A DNA stretch of 35,173 nucleotides, taken from Corynebacterium hylobatis. GTDB lineage: Bacteria > Actinomycetota > Actinomycetes > Mycobacteriales > Mycobacteriaceae. Numbering within the stretch: position 1 is the first letter of the stretch; the number at the start of each line of letters is the position of its first letter. Made by a program: the position numbers and the translations under genes. The notes under the pieces are model-generated. The model saw only the letters and a program-made list of their open reading frames with translations. It made no database searches and was not told the origin of the DNA. The stretch is from the NCBI RefSeq assembly GCF_003955685.1, contig NZ_RXHJ01000023.1:1-35173 (forward strand), written 5' to 3'. Below are positions 33,551 to 35,173 of the stretch, in pieces.

Positions 33551-34945
33551 TTACTTGTTGGTGTGGTCGAGCCAGCCGAGGTAGGAGTCCTCGAGCTCGA
33601 CGATGTTGTAGCCCTTGCGGCGCAGCGCGGAGCCTGCGACGGAGTTGCGGACGCCGGACTGGCAGTAGGTGACGATGGTGGCGTCGGCGTCGGGCAGCTG
33701 GTCGAGGTTCCACAGGACGCGGCCGCCGGAGAGCTGGACGGACCCGGGGATGTGGCCGTCGGCGTGCTCGGTCTTGTTGCGCAGGTCGAGCAGCATGTCG
33801 TAGCTGAAGCCCTCGAGCTTGTCCTGGGCGAGGACCTCCGGAGAGGTGGTCGGCAGGCCCTCGAAGGAGGTGACGTAACCGACGGTCTCGTCGACGCCGA
33901 CGCGGATGAAGTGGTTGCGGAAGTCCTCGGCCTTCTCCTGGTCCTCGGCGAGGACGACCAGATCGGCGGTATCGGACTCCGGGTCGAAGACCCAGGCGAT
34001 GTAGCTGGCGGCCTTGTCGATTCCGGGGACGTTGACCGCACCTTCGACGGTGCCATCGTGGACCTCGGAGTGGTGGCGGGTGTCGACGATGATCTTTTCG
34101 CCGGAGCGGACCTCGTCCGCGATGTCGCCGCCCTTCAGCTCGGGCAGCGGGGCCAGCGGGTAGCCGAGGACGGCCGGGCCGGTCTTGTTCTGGCGCTTCA
34201 TCCGCCCGAAGTAGGCGTGGGCGTCGGGCTGGCCGTCGAGCAGTTCGTCGACGAAGCCCTGCTCGTCGTCGTTGGCGAGGTAGGGGGCCCACCAGGCGTA
34301 GGAGCGCTCGTAGCCGACGGTGGTCGACGGCAGGGCGCCGAGCGCCTTGCCGCAGGCGGAACCCGCGCCGTGGGCCGGGTAGACCTGAACGTGGTCGGGC
34401 AGCGCCAGGAAGACCTCCTTGAGGCTCCGGAAGATCTGCTTCGCGCCGCCGAAGCGGGTGTCGACGCCGCCGGCGGCCTCGTCGAGCAGGTCGGGGCGTC
34501 CGAGATCGCCGGAGAAGACGAAGTCGCCGGAGAGCAGGTATCCGGGGGTGTCGGCGAAAGCACCGTCGGTGACCAGGAAGGACAGGTGCTCCGGGGTGTG
34601 GCCGGGGGTGTGCTTGGCCTCGATGGTGATGTTGCCGATCTTGATGGTGTCGCCGTCGTGCAGGCGGGTGCCGTCGAAGCCGTACTGCCAGTCCTCGTCG
34701 CCCTCGCCGGAGACGTAGATCTCGGCGCCGGTGGCCGCGGCCAGTTCCCGGGTGCCGGAGAGGTAGTCGGCGTGGATGTGGGTTTCGGTGACGCCGGTGA
34801 TGGTCATCCCGTGGTGGTCGGCCAGGTCGAGGTATTCGGTGATGTCGCGTCGGGGGTCAACGACGACTGCGGTGTTTTCTGCCTGGCAGCCGATGAGGTA
34901 GCTGGCCTGGGCAAGGTCTTCGTCGTAGAAGCGGTGCAGCAGCAT
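33551..34945 (-). CDS. Persulfide dioxygenase-rhodanese fusion (CstB-like)
   Basis: 464-aa protein with three parts. The metallo-beta-lactamase-fold persulfide dioxygenase (1-250) has THIHADY (His56, His58, Asp60), HTPGHT (His112-His116) and Asp141 (SGDFVF). A degenerate rhodanese-like domain follows (about 270-350, DTRHHSEVHDGTVEGAVNVPG, no active Cys), then an active rhodanese (about 370-464) with Cys428 in TYCQSGVRN. This MBL-pseudorhodanese-rhodanese order matches CstB, which oxidises low-molecular-weight persulfides towards thiosulfate. First gene of the unit; AGAGGAGA precedes the ATG, and a CsoR/CstR-type operator lies 41-56 nt further upstream. Confidence 0.9.
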   Translation of the reverse strand: MLLHRFYDEDLAQASYLIGCQAENTAVVVDPRRDITEYLDLADHHGMTITGVTETHIHADYLSGTRELAAATGAEIYVSGEGDEDWQYGFDGTRLHDGDTIKIGNITIEAKHTPGHTPEHLSFLVTDGAFADTPGYLLSGDFVFSGDLGRPDLLDEAAGGVDTRFGGAKQIFRSLKEVFLALPDHVQVYPAHGAGSACGKALGALPSTTVGYERSYAWWAPYLANDDEQGFVDELLDGQPDAHAYFGRMKRQNKTGPAVLGYPLAPLPELKGGDIADEVRSGEKIIVDTRHHSEVHDGTVEGAVNVPGIDKAASYIAWVFDPESDTADLVVLAEDQEKAEDFRNHFIRVGVDETVGYVTSFEGLPTTSPEVLAQDKLEGFSYDMLLDLRNKTEHADGHIPGSVQLSGGRVLWNLDQLPDADATIVTYCQSGVRNSVAGSALRRKGYNIVELEDSYLGWLDHTNK

Positions 34946-34985
34946 GGTTTCTCCTCTTGTTGGGTATGCGACAACATGATGCCAT

Positions 34986-35001
34986 ATACCCCCTGGGGTA
35001 T
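34986..35001. promoter_or_regulatory. CsoR/CstR-type operator upstream of the persulfide dioxygenase gene
   Basis: ATACCCCCTGGGGTAT is a near-perfect palindrome with the AT-flanked C/G tract typical of CsoR-family (CstR, CsoR) operators. A second half-site GGGGGGTAT lies at 35015-35023. The position, 41 nt before the start codon, overlaps the expected promoter. No CsoR/CstR gene is present in the window, so the regulator must be elsewhere. Confidence 0.65.
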
Positions 35002-35076
35002 CAAGTTAAGCCCCGGGGGGTATGTGTATCTGCTGGTGGAAGACTATTTTCGGGTTATGTCCCTGTTCCCCGGAAG

Positions 35077-35150
35077 AAAAAGACCCTGGTTTCCGCTGCC
35101 GGTGCACGGCGGTGGAAACCAGGGTTCATGTGCTGTCTCGGGTCTTTTTT
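35077..35150. terminator. Double hairpin at the right edge
   Basis: An inner 11-bp perfect stem (35084-35094 with 35114-35124, CCCTGGTTTCC) is enclosed by a second pair, AAAAAGACCC (35077-35086) with GGGTCTTTTT (35140-35149). The two share the CCC at 35084-35086, so they compete. The outer pair ends in a T6 run on the plus strand. Likely a terminator for a gene to the right of the window, since the nearest gene inside points away. Confidence 0.55.
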
Positions 35151-35164
35151 GACAGTGAGTCTCA
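35126..35164 (+). repeat. End repeat, right copy
   Basis: Inverted copy of positions 10-48. TTTGACAGTGAGTCTCA (35148-35164) is identical in reverse complement to 10-26, and the flanking bases match at most positions. As at the left end, a GC-rich hairpin lies directly on the inner side. Confidence 0.6.
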
Positions 35165-35173
35165 GTACTTTCT

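Noticed and set aside
1..35173. The whole window as one 35-kb transposon bounded by the end repeats
   Set aside because: It contains clpX, a core gene, and pca genes in their usual corynebacterial order. No transposase belongs to the end repeats and no target duplication can be seen.
1..35173. CRISPR arrays, tRNA or rRNA genes
   Set aside because: No regularly spaced repeats and no tRNA or rRNA signatures were seen on either strand.

Overview
The window is high-GC DNA that looks like a Corynebacterium chromosome. This rests on established knowledge, not a search: the order pcaHGBC - pcaO - pcaDF - pcaR - pcaIJ - clpX is the C. glutamicum protocatechuate locus as I recall it, and the eight-gene block creC-creJ matches the 4-cresol cluster described in C. 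glutamicum. No rRNA, tRNA or CRISPR array was seen.

Layout. (1) Positions 1-2700: a solo IS200/IS605-type tnpB, broken near its start codon by an IS3-family element (about 1215-2560). Removing the IS and one 4-bp target duplication restores the reading frame exactly. (2) 2799-4142, minus: an AAHS-family aromatic-acid transporter, divergent from (3) 4495-9893, plus: pcaH-pcaG-pcaB-pcaC-pobA-pcaK, tightly packed. (4) 10077-21107, minus: creJ-I-H-G-F-E-D-C followed after only 39 nt by the LuxR/LAL regulator pcaO. (5) 21304-22098, minus: an IclR regulator upstream of creJ, with a perfect 17-bp palindrome between them. (6) 22224-25976, plus: an AraC regulator, a zinc aryl-alcohol dehydrogenase and an aromatic aldehyde dehydrogenase. 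(7) 26158-28957, minus: pcaR-pcaF-pcaD; 29028-30418, plus: pcaI-pcaJ from a probable leaderless promoter. (8) 30617-31909: clpX. (9) 31988-34945, minus: persulfide dioxygenase/rhodanese fusion, rhodanese with membrane tail, TauE/SafE permease, preceded by a CsoR/CstR-type operator.

How the genes work together. CreI and CreH (the counterparts of phenylphosphate synthase) are expected to phosphorylate p-cresol at the phenol oxygen. CreJ (P450), with ferredoxin CreF and reductase CreE, would oxidise the methyl group of the phosphate ester, and the HD hydrolase CreD would remove the phosphate. CreG and CreC, perhaps helped by the second dehydrogenase pair, would finish oxidation to 4-hydroxybenzoate. 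PobA makes protocatechuate; PcaGH, B, C, D, IJ and F take it to succinyl-CoA and acetyl-CoA. PcaK and the divergent transporter import aromatic acids. The whole path from cresol to central metabolism is therefore encoded in about 28 kb. The cre chemistry itself is known; what seems notable is its insertion inside the pca locus, directly upstream of the pca activator gene.

The two ends of the window carry an inverted copy of the same roughly 39-bp sequence (17 bp identical), which the genes do not explain.
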